The translations under genes and the position numbers were made by a program. From Ciona savignyi (taxonomy: Eukaryota > Chordata > Ascidiacea > Phlebobranchia > Cionidae), in assembly GCA_000149265.1 (NCBI GenBank), contig CH003163.1:183143-247142 (forward strand): a stretch of DNA of 64,000 bases, in the 5' to 3' direction. Position 1 is the stretch's first letter; each line of letters starts with the position of its first letter. Of this stretch, positions 1-11,140 are shown piece by piece. The notes under the pieces were generated by a model that did not search any database, was not told where the DNA came from, and was given only the letters and a program-made list of their open reading frames with translations.

Positions 1-205
1 CAAATTTCTGGTTCACGAATTAGATAAGTCAACAGACATTTCAACTCAAATTTGTGATTTCTGGTTTACAAATTAGATAAAAGGCAACACACACTATTTT
101 GTTCACAACATTACTGACTTTTATTTATATGTACAAGATTTTTAAAAATAGTTCATAACTCAACAAATTCCTAGAACAATGAATAATCAATTTTTTGCCC
201 AAAAG

Positions 206-2943
206 ATGCGAAGGATGAGGGAAGATCGGACAACGATAACGTTTCACTTGAAACTTCCTCCCCGGTCCACCACTCTCCGGAGCACTTGCTGCCTCCGCAG
301 AAGATCTGCGACCAACAGCAGCCGTCGTTGGATGAGTTGGTCTCGTTTATCGAGGGACAGAAGATCTCGGAAGAGGAAAGGAGCAAGAAGGCTGCAAAGA
401 GAGCGCGGCAGAAGCAGAGGAAGGAAACCGACAAGAAGAAGAGCGATCTCGTCGAGAAGCAGATTGACCAGATTCCGGAGACGCAGAGGATGGAAGTGGA
501 GATGAGCAAAGAAGAGGAGGTGAAGTTTTCGAAGGATCATGGAGGAGCGGAGGGGGATAAAAACGGGAGGAAAAAGAAAAAGAAGAAAGCGAAGGAAGTG
601 CAAGAAGAGGAATTCTACTCACAGAAACCTGCTCAAAAGAACTCTTCCGGAGACTTGAAGCTTCACGATAAGGAGCCGGATGATAAGGTGGATGGAAGAA
701 GTAAGCAGCAAAAGTCGAAGCCGCCAAATGAAATAAAAAAAGTTGTGAAATCTCTCGAAGACACCAAATCTCTCCCGCCGAGTAAAAGCAAATCCAACAT
801 CGACAACAAACAAGCTCGACCCAGTGCCATGCAACTCGGAAACCAGATGAAACCAAATCCACGACAACCCGATCTCAAATCACCAGATGGTGTCCGGATG
901 GCAATACAAGCGGTGGAAAAGAGCTTTAGCGGCATCAAAATTAGCAAAACGCAACCTAAGCAACAGCAGCCACCAGTTAAACCGCCACATAAGGGAAAAT
1001 CAAGTGAAGTTCCAATTAAAAATGATAAAAAGGTTAATTCACTTGATAAACCAGTCCCAAAATCAGAGCCTGAAACTAGCAACTTTGATAAGAAACAGCA
1101 CAACCAGAAAATGGATCAAAAACCATCAAAAGAACCACCTAAACAGACTCAAGTCGGAAAGCAAAAACCACAAACCACGACAAAAGTCCTAGAAAAGCCA
1201 AAGAACCAGCTCTTGAATGGTGTCGCGCTGAAACCAGAGAACAATAAGAAACCACAAAAGAGCCAACAAGTCCAGAACAATCACATCACCAAAACACCAC
1301 AAAAAGATCCCAGTGATTCATCTAACACCACCAGTGAGTCCTCTACACCAGAGAAGTCACAAGACGTGGAAAGGTAAGCAAGTGTCTGTATTAAGTCAAC
1401 TACTCCCAATTCTATTCTCTTTACCCCAAAAAAGATTGGTAGTTTTATCTAAGTTGAGATATATCACCTCTATTCACAGTAAAATACCACTGTCAATTGT
1501 CAGTTTAGCTTGTATTGACCGTCAGTGTTCTGGAGCTATTCCAGTGTGTTGTATGGGATTGACATGTTCAGTTTTGGTAAAACCCTGATCCATGTGATTT
1601 AGGCGATATCCACTAAGGGTTTTGTCCAAGGTCATAACCTTTGAGCTAACTAATTTCGACCCCACAACCTTCAGAGATAACCAGTCTCATTTTTTTCTGT
1701 AAATTAAAAATTGTTGTATAAATAAATTTTCCACTAACTCAAGCCCCACCAAAAAAAATCATGTAAATCTCATATTACATCACTTTTCTTACGTAACGTT
1801 AATACTATTTAGGCTACTATGATATTTCCTTGGTTAGGATTACCTATCTAGAGGTGCTGACAAAATTGACTTTTCTGTGCTAATTCACAACATTTTCTTT
1901 ACACTTCTATCTCACAAAAAGAGTTTGCTTGCTAAAACACGTGTGTTCTTGTTCAAAATTTAAAAAAATACCAAAAACGTATCTTTATTGTAAAGTGTGA
2001 AATAGAAACATTTCCAACAATTAATTCCTGTCCGCATTACCAAGTAAAAACCGAGCACGAAAACATCGCCGTAAGAACCGACTCAACTTCGAAAGCAAGG
2101 GGGGTGCAGTGGTGGACCAGGTGTTCATGCCGAAAGTTGAGGAAGATGTCAACGACATGGATGACACTGAGAAGGAGATCGAGAGTTTTAAAAGGTTACA
2201 ACTCCTACAATTTAGACTATACTGAAAAATTAAATGAGAAAATATGAGAAATTTCGGATAGGATATTTATGTGTATCCTCGTGAATGGGACAACACATGG
2301 GCGTTATCTCATGGACAATCGTCAGATTACATATTTGGTTACCCGAAGCTGTTAAGTAGAACCCATCAATCCATTGGGTTCAAACAATGTCCGTTAAGTG
2401 CCTTGCTCAAGGACATAACCGACTGACAAGCTTTGATCCTGCAACCCTTTGGCTGCAAGACGACGCACTAAGCTACTAAGCTAGTTAGTCGGAATTTGTA
2501 CCACAAATGGAAATTATAGATGGTAGTGTCTATGTTAAGTTTAATATGTACTAACTGTAGAGGCTGTGGTTTTTATGTCTAAACGTTAAAATAGTTCATC
2601 GTATTGAACCAGACGCCGCAAACATCAGTTAAATCGTAAAAAATGAAATCAGTTTAATCGTAAAAAATGAAATTGTATGTGTACTTAAAATATGCTTAAG
2701 GAAAACAATCCAATAAAAAAAACTCCTAAAGCTCTCACTCACACACAATTGCGGTATATTCCCGTAATTATATCAAAAAATGTATGTGTTCCGTTAAGTC
2801 GTGACATTCACCTACCGCTCCATTAAAATCAAGTGTATTCTGTCGGCAGGTTCTGCATGGATTCCTCTACCCTTATCAAGCCAAAGAAGCTGACCGTCAA
2901 TTGGAAGGACTTCACCTTCAAGAAGAACCACTCTGCGCACTAG
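206..2943 (+). CDS. fam193: FAM193 family protein, 3' part (5' exons lie outside the window)
   Basis: Three exons are visible: about 206-1373, 2045-2194 and 2850-2943 (stop TAG 2941-2943). All have GT..AG introns and keep one frame (AG|T and AG|G codon splits), giving about 469 C-terminal residues. The first segment carries a helical lead-in (SLDELVSFIEGQK) and a basic AAKRARQKQRK patch. A long Lys/Gln/Pro-rich low-complexity linker follows. The last two exons encode the FAM193 C-terminal signature: VFMPKVEEDVNDMDDTEKEI, then ESFKRFC and VNWKDFTFKK, ending SAH. That order (basic RAAKRAR-like motif, disordered lysine-rich linker, acidic D-x-D-x-T-E stretch, short terminal block) matches my knowledge of vertebrate FAM193A/B. 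Molecular function is poorly known. The first acceptor (AAAAG at 201-205) is the weakest boundary; an in-frame stop at 184-186 limits extension. The second intron holds a SINE at about 2256-2492. Confidence 0.85.
2256..2492 (-). repeat. tRNA-derived SINE (Ciona-type), in FAM193 intron
   Basis: The left end is the SINE 3' tail (GGATAGGATATTTATG). The middle has the family's GGGTTCAAACAATGTCCGTTAA and GTGCCTTGCTCAAGGACA segments. The right end is a degenerate tRNA-like head reading on the minus strand. The same modules recur at 40.1, 45.9, 53.9 and 58.9 kb. Confidence 0.7.
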
Positions 2944-3385
2944 CTGAAGTCATTCCTCCTGACTTATGACGTCATCTTCTAACGACGTCACCGTAACGCT
3001 TTGTATTTATCTGTTTTACAGGACTTTGCTGATGGCTGGTTGCCAACGCATGTTCGTTTTCGCCGCCAAAGTTACTCATTTAGGGGGATCCCCGCGCTCC
3101 CCCGTTTGCATGCGTGATCTTAATAACCCCAGACACCCACGGTTGGTTGCCTGGTGTCCCAGCGTCTTTTAGTTGTGTTTGCCAAGCCGGGGTTTCGCGC
3201 AACCCTCGAACAACCTCCGTTTCTGCAGCTTTCATTTTGCTTTTTTTCCTTTTATCCCAGTTTATGTTGGAGGAATCCTCTCCTGTGCGTTTTACGCCGT
3301 AGCCGGTAGCTTTTTCCTCCGTACCTACTGCGCCTCTAGCGTTTTAAGTTCACGTAATAAATTCACCACACGGGGGCAGGTTAGT
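2944..3385 (+). other. Probable 3' UTR of the FAM193 gene
   Basis: Non-coding sequence, richer in GC than the flanks, directly after the stop codon. An AATAAA poly(A) signal lies at 3357-3362, and a second possible signal (AATAAA) near 3551. Short open frames here have no recognisable content. Confidence 0.45.
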
Positions 3386-3981
3386 CCGCCCAACTATCCA
3401 CCCCACATGGTGACCCCAACTAACTACACACCAACAACTCTGTGCCCACCATATTGGGCTCCAGTCTTGGTGTTCTGATGTATATTGTCCTGTATTAATA
3501 ATGGCATGAGGTTAATAATAGTATAATAATATATCAGCTGTACGAAACCGGCAATAAATGTTTTTGCTGTTCGATTACACTGTTTTAAAAAGTCAAGTAG
3601 TAGTCGAATATTTTCAGGAAAGTTTATTTAGGACGTACTAGAAGCAGAAATTTTTTTGTCGACTGCATACGACAATTCCTAGACACGGCCTATTAATAGC
3701 TAGAAAATTACTCTGCATATAGTGAGATTTATAAAGCAAGTTTTATAGTAATTCTGGTTAATCCGTTTAATTCCACTAAATTAAGACGATTACCAATAAG
3801 TGTGTCAAGGATAGGTCGGGTAATTTTCATAATGTAAGTGGTCTGCTGTTTTTTATGTACTTATTGTCAGTTTTTTGGTGGCAAAGCGTATCAACCAAAA
3901 TATTACAAATACGAAGTGAGCCTGTTATTTAGCATTTGCCTGGAATTTTTGGCAAATACTGCACAATGTACAGTACGATTA

Positions 3982-4240
3982 CACTAGAACAGTGTTTCTC
4001 AAATGGTGCGCCGCATGGGTTAGCTAGGTGCGCTACACTTACATTTCGTAAATTTACGACAGAAGGTGCAAAGATCATAAACTACTAAATGGTTAGTGTC
4101 TAGTTCGTGCTTTTCCATTGTAACGTTTGGAGTATTTAGCATATTGTTTTGACTTCCCATGCAAGGTGAGCCCGTTCGCGTTCGTAAATGGTCTTGGGTA
4201 CGCCACGAGGTCAAAAAGATTGAGAAGAACTGCACTAGAA
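3982..4240. mobile_element. Non-autonomous hAT-type MITE with 8-bp target-site duplication
   Basis: The 243-bp element (3990-4232) begins CAGTGTTTCTCAAATGG and ends with an imperfect inverted copy, whose reverse complement begins CAGTTCTTCTCAAT. It is flanked by an exact 8-bp duplication, CACTAGAA, at 3982-3989 and 4233-4240. An 8-bp duplication plus CAGTG..TCTCAA termini are hallmarks of the hAT superfamily. There is no transposase inside, so it must have been mobilised in trans. Confidence 0.85.
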
Positions 4241-4872
4241 TAATAAAATAAGATTTAATAATTACAACAGCAATGATATATGCTAAAAATGGTATGGTTA
4301 AAAGAAAAGTTTCGGTTGTTGAAGGGTATGACATCACGCCTTTACAGTTGGATGTCGAGCGTTGTTAATTCAATAAACTAATTGAGAAGTTAAAAAATCG
4401 ATGTTAACTATGTTGTCTATTTACATTTATACATTAAACAACTGAAAGGTGGTTGAGGTAGTATCTCCTATAAGTTGTGATGGTGCATGTGCTGGTTAGA
4501 ACCTCCGGATTCTCTCAGTCAATAACGTGCATTTGAAATGATTGCAGATGTCCTAAGCCCCCCACATGGAATGAAAAGTAAAATACAACGACTCAGGCAA
4601 AACATAGAAATTGTACACAACCAGTTACTATCTTTAACAATGTGTTTTAAAAATTTTGATTAGATCATCCACCATTCTTGTTGATGTAAAAAAAGTTGTA
4701 TTTCACGACGGCACTTACACTGAACTACTGTTTTTTCAATAAAATTTCAAAGTAAGAATATAATTTGTTATTACGTCATGATACTACTTTTGTTGCCACT
4801 AGTTGCGCAATTTCTGTCTCATGGAATATTACAGATTTAAAATGAGCAGAAGCTGTGTAGTATCAGGTTTGG

Positions 4873-5093
4873 TCTGCTGGAAGAGAACCATTTTTTTCTT
4901 TTTTAAGGACGATACCCAATACCACAAATTGTTCGGTATCGGCTTCTTTTTAATGACGACAGTCATTTTTTAAAACCAATAATATCTTTTTAACCTGTTC
5001 AGCACTCTCTGCAGCCCAAAAAAGACTTGTCGTCATTAAAATGAGGCCGATACCGAACAGTTTGTGGTATCGGGTATTGTCTCTCCGAGCAGA
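4873..5093. repeat. Long imperfect inverted repeat (foldback/MITE-like)
   Basis: The left arm contains GATACCCAATACCACAAA, TTGTTCGGTATCGGC and TTTTAATGACGACA. The right arm (about 5013-5093) carries the reverse complement with scattered changes. The similarity extends outward to TCTGCT..GGAGAG on both sides, interrupted in the left arm by a T-rich insertion. A short loop of about 40 bases separates the arms. No convincing target-site duplication was found. Confidence 0.7.
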
Positions 5094-5629
5094 TAAAATT
5101 CGTTGCCACACAGCTTCTACCTTTGAAATGATTATTAAGATTTCGCAATTAGTTTGACTTGCGTCATAAGTGTTAATATTTATTTTAACTTGGTATGGAA
5201 GTAAAGAACACAAGTTGAAAATAGCGTACTATGTAGAATACATTTAAACACACAAATTGGCGGAAACAATATGCTGACGTTGTTAACACAAAGTTAACAC
5301 AATTGAAGTTGGACGGGGATTTTGGTTCGGCTGAATTCGCGCGTTTTGTAATTTGAAGTTCTTTTGTTCTGAACTAGATCATATTTCGGTTGCGGTTGCG
5401 CCGCACGGAGGACGTTAAACCGCCGTTGCCTCGCTCCGGTGAATTCGAAAGAATGTACAGCCCGGATGTGAATACATTGTCCAAGTTGATAAACAGGGGA
5501 TTTTCCTAACCAATGTCGCAAAACGTACTCAGAACACAATGCAAATTTTTATTCTTCAAAATATATTGAAAATTGGAGGGGGCCTATTTTACCCACGTGG
5601 CCCATTTTACCCACTTTTCCCCTATATTC

Positions 5630-7440
5630 ATGCTACAGGGTCCCTAACCACAATTTGTATTTTATACACTGAGTATGTAGTTTTTGTTTCAGCAAGCATA
5701 AACGCATGGGTCCCATAGTTAACATACCAAACTTATATTCCATGTTTAGGTAAATAAAGAATAAACGTCTTAAATTTATGAACATTTCACCAAAAATGTT
5801 TTTATTAAATTATAGCTTCTTTTCAAGCGCTGTAGTGAAATAAAGCTAAATTCCCAAAACAGTCCGATTTAGTTTTTCGTTGTTTCAGGGAATTCCCCTG
5901 GGTTTCATAGATAATTTTCTGTTTTTACATAAGTGAGTCATGTTATGTAGCAATTCTTAAAGTTTTAATCTGTTTGGTCGACTTCTTGTTGGAGATGTCA
6001 CTGCGATATGGCATGCCTGTCACAATCATAATTCAGGAGCATAACTTCGTTTTCATTGAAATTAACCCAAGTAAATGTTTTCTTTTTTAAATTGGCACAG
6101 CGTGTCTAATGTTTTAAAATTTTACCGAATTTTAATAAAATTAGAGCAGCTGTTCAAGCGCTATGGCCACAAAATCTAATTTATTAAAAAGACGTTTTGA
6201 GGAAATTCTCCTATATTCATTACTCAAATTTTTGGTTTCTGCAAATTTAGACCATGTTGTCTTACAAATGTCCAATTTTCATTGCGTTTTCATTACTCCT
6301 TTTGGAAGATGTCAGGGCGACATGGAATCCTGGTAAAAAACATGATTTGAGAACATATCCCATTTTTTGGGTATTTCCCTAGGTTATTTTATTATTTCTT
6401 TTAAGAGTTAAATCAGTGACTAATTAGGCACTTACATTCCACCAAATCTGATTCAAATGTGTAGCATCCGTGTAAGCGCTATGCCCAAAAAAGGCTATTT
6501 ATATAGAAAAAAATACCGTTGTGGTTTTTAACGTCTAAGGGGAATTCCCCTAGATTCATCACCCGAAATTTTGGTTTCCGCATATCTAGACTATGTGCGC
6601 CAACAAATTTCAAAATTTTATTGCAATTCCATTACTTTTTCTAGTAGATGTCGGAGCCACATGCCATGCCTGTCACAATCATGATTTGAGAACAAAATCT
6701 TATTTTTTCGAGTATTTCCTTAGGTAATTTTTTCATTTCTCTTGAGTGTTATATCATTGGCTAATGTTTTTCTTACATTTTACCAAATCTAACTAAAATT
6801 GGAGTAGCCGTTTAAACGCCATGCGCAAAAAAATCTAAATTTTTAGAAAAAATTACCGTTTTGGTATTTAACCTCTCAGGGGAATTCCCCTGGGTATATC
6901 ACCCAAAATTTTGGTTTCTGCATATCTAGACCATGTGCGCTAACAAATGTCAAAGATTTATTGCAATTCCATTACCCCTTCTGGTAGATGTCGGAGCCAC
7001 AAGCCATGACTGTCACAATCATGATTTGAAAACAAAATCGTATTTTTTACGGGTATTTCCCTAGGTAATTTTTTGATTTCTTTTAAAGTTTGTATCATTG
7101 GCTAATGTTCTTACAATTTACCAAATCTAATTAAAATTGGAGTAGCCGATCAATCGCTATGGCCAAAAAAGGTACCTTTTTAAAAAAAAGTACCGTTTTG
7201 GTTTTTCACCTCTCAGGGGAATTCCCCAAATTAAATTACCCAAAATTTTGGCTTCTGCATATCTAGACTATGTGCACTAACAAATGTTAAAGTTTTATTG
7301 CGATTCCATAACCCCTTCTAGTAGATGTCGGAGCCACAAGCCATGACTGTCAAACCTTTGACGAAAAAAAAAAAAAAAAAAAAAAAAAAACGGACAAAAA
7401 CAATATGTGTCCCATTTTTCCAAATGGGACCCACAATAAG
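5630..7440. mobile_element. Repeat element with internal ~340-bp tandem units, copy 1
   Basis: The element shares both ends with 36362-37508. The left end starts TGCTACAGGGTCCCT, followed by CGCATGGGTCCCATAGTTA. The right end has a short CAAACCTTTGACGA segment, an A tract, then a hairpin GTCCCATTT-TTCC-AAATGGGAC before CCCACAATAAG. Inside are five related units beginning near 5888, 6199, 6539, 6879 and 7215. Most carry the 12-base palindrome GGGGAATTCCCC, followed by the CATATCTAGACC, GGTAGATGTCGG and CACAATCATGATTTGA segments. It encodes no protein. The terminal hairpin is reminiscent of Helitron or snapback ends, but a CTRR end was not found. Confidence 0.65.
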
Positions 7441-7764
7441 TGGACTGATTTAACCCGCCCGCAATTTGCATATTTAAAGTACATTTTCGAAAACACGCAT
7501 TTGGTTTTATTTTATCAATCTCATTGCTGCAGTTCCAATGCAGCGACACTAAGCTAGCGAGGAAACCGTCAACCGTGTCTTTTTGTTACTCCATTAACGG
7601 TCTACCAACTACGGAAATCCCCACACTTTCTTCTATCACCCATTTAAGAGGTAGATGGAGTTACGCAATCGTTGATTGATGGGCCTACGATTTGACAAAG
7701 CGAATTTCAACCAAACATCATAATTTTTGTGTCAATGAGCTATATCGTCAAGTTTAATCCACAG

Positions 7765-9056
7765 GATACGGGTTTCATCTTCGCATCGTTGCCAAACTGA
7801 TAGCACTTGGAATTCCACTAGATATATATGGTGGATGTGTTGCTTCTCAACAAAGAACCGATATCGATCTTGTGCGTTACAAGTTCGTTCTAGTTTTTGA
7901 GGATAAGATGCATTGTAGGGATTACATATCGAAAAAGGTTCGTTGCCTTTAATTAGTTTTCGTGTGAATATTTTTGGCGCCAACGTTTCAAAATTTAGGA
8001 TAAGATTGAATTTTGATGTTTTTGCCGCGAATGGAAACCCCCGATGGCGTTCTCACATGGGCAATTGAGAGATACCTATTGAATACGTAAGAAAGCGTTC
8101 TCACGCAGGAAACCATTATACGTCGTTCCCAGCGTCATATTACCGGAGCTCTTGCAGTGTGCTGTATATGATTAACCTCATTTAATTATAAGTACAACCC
8201 ATTAATGCACTTGGTTTATTACCCTGCACATGCATTTAAAACACAAGCTTTTACAAGTGTAGTTGGCATTTGCTAATTTAATTTCTCATACCAAAGACGC
8301 GCTTAATAACAACACACATGTGTTTCAAAGTATAATTATCTTTCAATCGCATTTTATTTTAGTTTATATGATATACTTGTTAATGCCGACGATTCCCGCT
8401 GTATGTGGGATGCAAATAGCAATATGCAAATTCAAAAAATCAATCCTAGAATGAGTTTTCATCATTAGGTTTGGACGGCATTGGAAATGGGAACTGTTCC
8501 TGTGATCTGGGGACCGCTTCGTGCTGACATTGCAGCTGTTTTACCTCCGAATTCCTATCTTTTTCTTGAAGATTATCAAAGCGTAGTCGAGTTGGCAAAC
8601 CATCTTAAATATTTTATTCAAAACGCTGAAAGTTATTTGGAGTTTTTAAAGTGGCGGATTGATCCACAGAACCGCCAAATTCCCAAACGAAAACTAACTT
8701 CTTTAAAGAGTATAACCGATGAATCGTACGGGCTATGCCAGCTGTGTAAACTGCTCCACGAAGACGAAAGAGACGAATTGATGGCGGGGTTCCGTCCTGC
8801 TCACAGAGTGCCATCCATATACCACTGGTGGTACCTTGAAAACACGAAAAACTGTCTAATCCCGGCTGGTAGTTTTGAAATGACAATAAACAGTTGGTAT
8901 CTTACAGTTCTAATATTGGAAGACCACATTCGCGTTTTAAGCTTCATGAAGTTGTATTTGTGGCTGCTTACATTTCTTGTTCTATTAATCGCATTGCAAT
9001 GGTATAGCATTAAATGTATTTTATATAAGAGCAACCCAAACACCAAACAATATTAA
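7765..9056 (+). CDS. GT10 alpha-1,3-fucosyltransferase-like gene, 3' exons
   Basis: Two exons, 7765-7937 and 8469-9056, joined in phase 0, give about 252 C-terminal residues. The GT10 donor-site region is clear: LDIYGGC, then YKFVLVFEDKMHC, DYISKKVWTALEMGTVPVIWGP-type sequence, and PPNSYLFLEDYQSV. The Cys-rich tail also fits (GLCQLCKLLHED .. IYHWWY .. NC). In the family this domain transfers fucose from GDP-fucose to GlcNAc in the Golgi. Two things are odd. The motif usually read Y-[VI]-[TS]-E-K-LW is Y-I-S-K-K-VW here, so the donor-contacting glutamate is replaced. A hydrophobic segment near the C-terminus (LYLWLLTFLVLLIALQWY, about 8950-9003) predicts a membrane helix, whereas family members are normally N-terminally anchored. 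I found no upstream exons; the preceding 2 kb is mostly repeat. It may be a diverged gene or a decaying fragment. Confidence 0.75.
8035..8215 (-). repeat. Degenerate SINE fragment in the fucosyltransferase intron
   Basis: Contains the family modules TCACATGGGCAAT, ATATTACCGGAGCTCTTGCAGTGTG and ACAACCCATTAATGCACTTGG in SINE order, but no intact tRNA-like head. Confidence 0.5.
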
Positions 9057-11140
9057 GTTTGTAGTAACAATTAAATACGAAAATTTGAGAAAATTTTAAC
9101 GTTTTTATCATGAATGCTACCCACTATACCACCATATTTTATATTATTTATTTGTTCTCTTGGATTATATCAAGTTGTTTAAGGTAAATTTGTCTTAAAA
9201 ATCGCGCACCATTAAAAGCATTAAATAATAGTTTTATATAATTGCCCTTGGAAGGAAATTCCCCGTTGCGTGAAACGTTAACAGCGAAAGTGTAATTCGA
9301 CCCCACGTTTCCCACCTGTAGTAAGCGCGTCTGACGCTTACATTGTTATACGTCTGCGAGCAACCCAAGTTGTCCCAGTACAAGCATCACCTCATAATGA
9401 GACACAAGTATATATAGGACGTATTTTTAGTAAAAAAAGGGGGTATTCTCTCGATTTATTGAAAATAAAACCCCCTAAAAACTCGACCTGGCATGACGGA
9501 ATGCGCCAAGAACTTGTTTATCACCGGGGTTAAAAAATTGCTAGAGGGAAGTGGGCCGAGTTCATTGCTGCACAATTGTTATATTCAAACAATGCTAACT
9601 TAATTTATTAAGTGAGGTTTTACGAATATTTTTGTTCTTTTTGTATTTTTGTAATTACTTAATATTACCGTAATTTCCTAATATGACACTGTCAAGAAAT
9701 CCCTTAAATCAATAATATAAACAAAAGTATAAGCAAATGGTAACTTTTTTCGCTTTTTGCAATTTTGTTTTAATTTCAAAATACAACAAAATCTTTGCAA
9801 CCAAAGATTTTTGCTGAATAACGAGCCTTTCGTAACCTTTATCCGGTCTAATGCCTCCAAAAAATCCCCTTATTCTATTTTTGACGAGCAATACCTCTCG
9901 TGAGGTAACCTGTACGTCGACGTTATTGCATAACAATGTGCCTTTGATCTAATACGAAGACTATTGTTAACACTTGCGTATACAGGAAACGAGTATTAAT
10001 AACACATACATATGTCTCTTGTTTTAAAAGTACATCATATGTGGAGAAGATGTATTTTTGACGCAATATGGGAAATTAAAAAGTATCCGTTATTGCCATG
10101 TGTTTGTCCTTTCATAATATTTCGATTTTAGAACGACCCATATAAAACGTTTGCTAACGTCACAACCTAAGGGTAAAGATGGAACCGTTGAACAGTCTGT
10201 TCATGGCCAACGGGCTGATGAAGTACTCCACTAACATAAGTAAAGTCGAGTAATTGTGTTTGTCACAGGACGCTCAGGTTTCAGCGTGAAGCAACAGGTT
10301 TACATTGTTTCAAAGGAATGGTATAGGAAAACGAGTTTTATTTAGCGGCTTTCACTTATATGCTACACATATATGTAAACAAATTATAATTGCTGCGTGC
10401 ATTCGGAACGTTACGTAACTTCGTGCTCTACTTAAGTTTGTTCTCGGATAGGAAACCTACCTCATAGTAATTTACGAGTATATATAGGATGTATTTTTGG
10501 AGAAAAAAGGGATCTCTTTCGATGGAAAGTCCCGATCAAACCTGTTCTTGTATTATATTTCATTTCCAACTATAAATGAGCCGCCCCAGACACAAAACAA
10601 TTCATACGATAAATTTCAATTGGGCTGCACTGTTAACACAATGTTAGACGTTTTGTCAGTGTTTGTACGTTAGGAAAATTATTATCATCGTGTTTGGAAA
10701 ATAACGCTATGTTAATGTCATCGATTTATTGTGGATATCCATCCACTGGCAAAAAGGGAACGTTTGCATATAGGTTTAAAGTGTATTTTCACGCTGTGCA
10801 AAATTTGCTGCAAACCATTGATGCGCAATAGATGTTGCCCTCTATATGTATAGGTACAATATATATCGACCACGAAAAATGGTTTGCTTTACTGAAAGAT
10901 CTGTACGTGTATTTACCGTTTTTAAAGTTATTGCTGCTGTAGAAATTATAACGAAATAAGGAAAGAGTGCTGTACTAACAGAAAAAATATTTTGCTTTAC
11001 AGAAAAAATTGTTTTCCCTTTTTTGTGTGATAACAAACAAATTGTTTGCTTTACCGACCCTACTGTACATGTTATACCGAAATCAAATTGATTTCTGCTG
11101 AAGAGTGTATCATAAAATAAGTTAAGGTTGTACTGTACTT
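9057..11140. other. Intergenic region, no gene recognised
   Basis: AT-rich sequence. A roughly 50-base module (TATATAGGACGTATTTTT then AAAAAAGGG and CTCTCGAT) occurs at about 9408-9458 and again, slightly changed, at 10476-10525. No exon or RNA gene is supported. Confidence 0.5.

Noticed and set aside
5630..7440. Classifying the satellite element as a Helitron
   Set aside because: A terminal hairpin is present, but no TC start or CTRR end could be placed, and no Rep/helicase partner is in the window.
7540..7764. Upstream fucosyltransferase exon next to 7765
   Set aside because: All three frames were read. None gives the expected acceptor-domain motifs and each is interrupted by stops.
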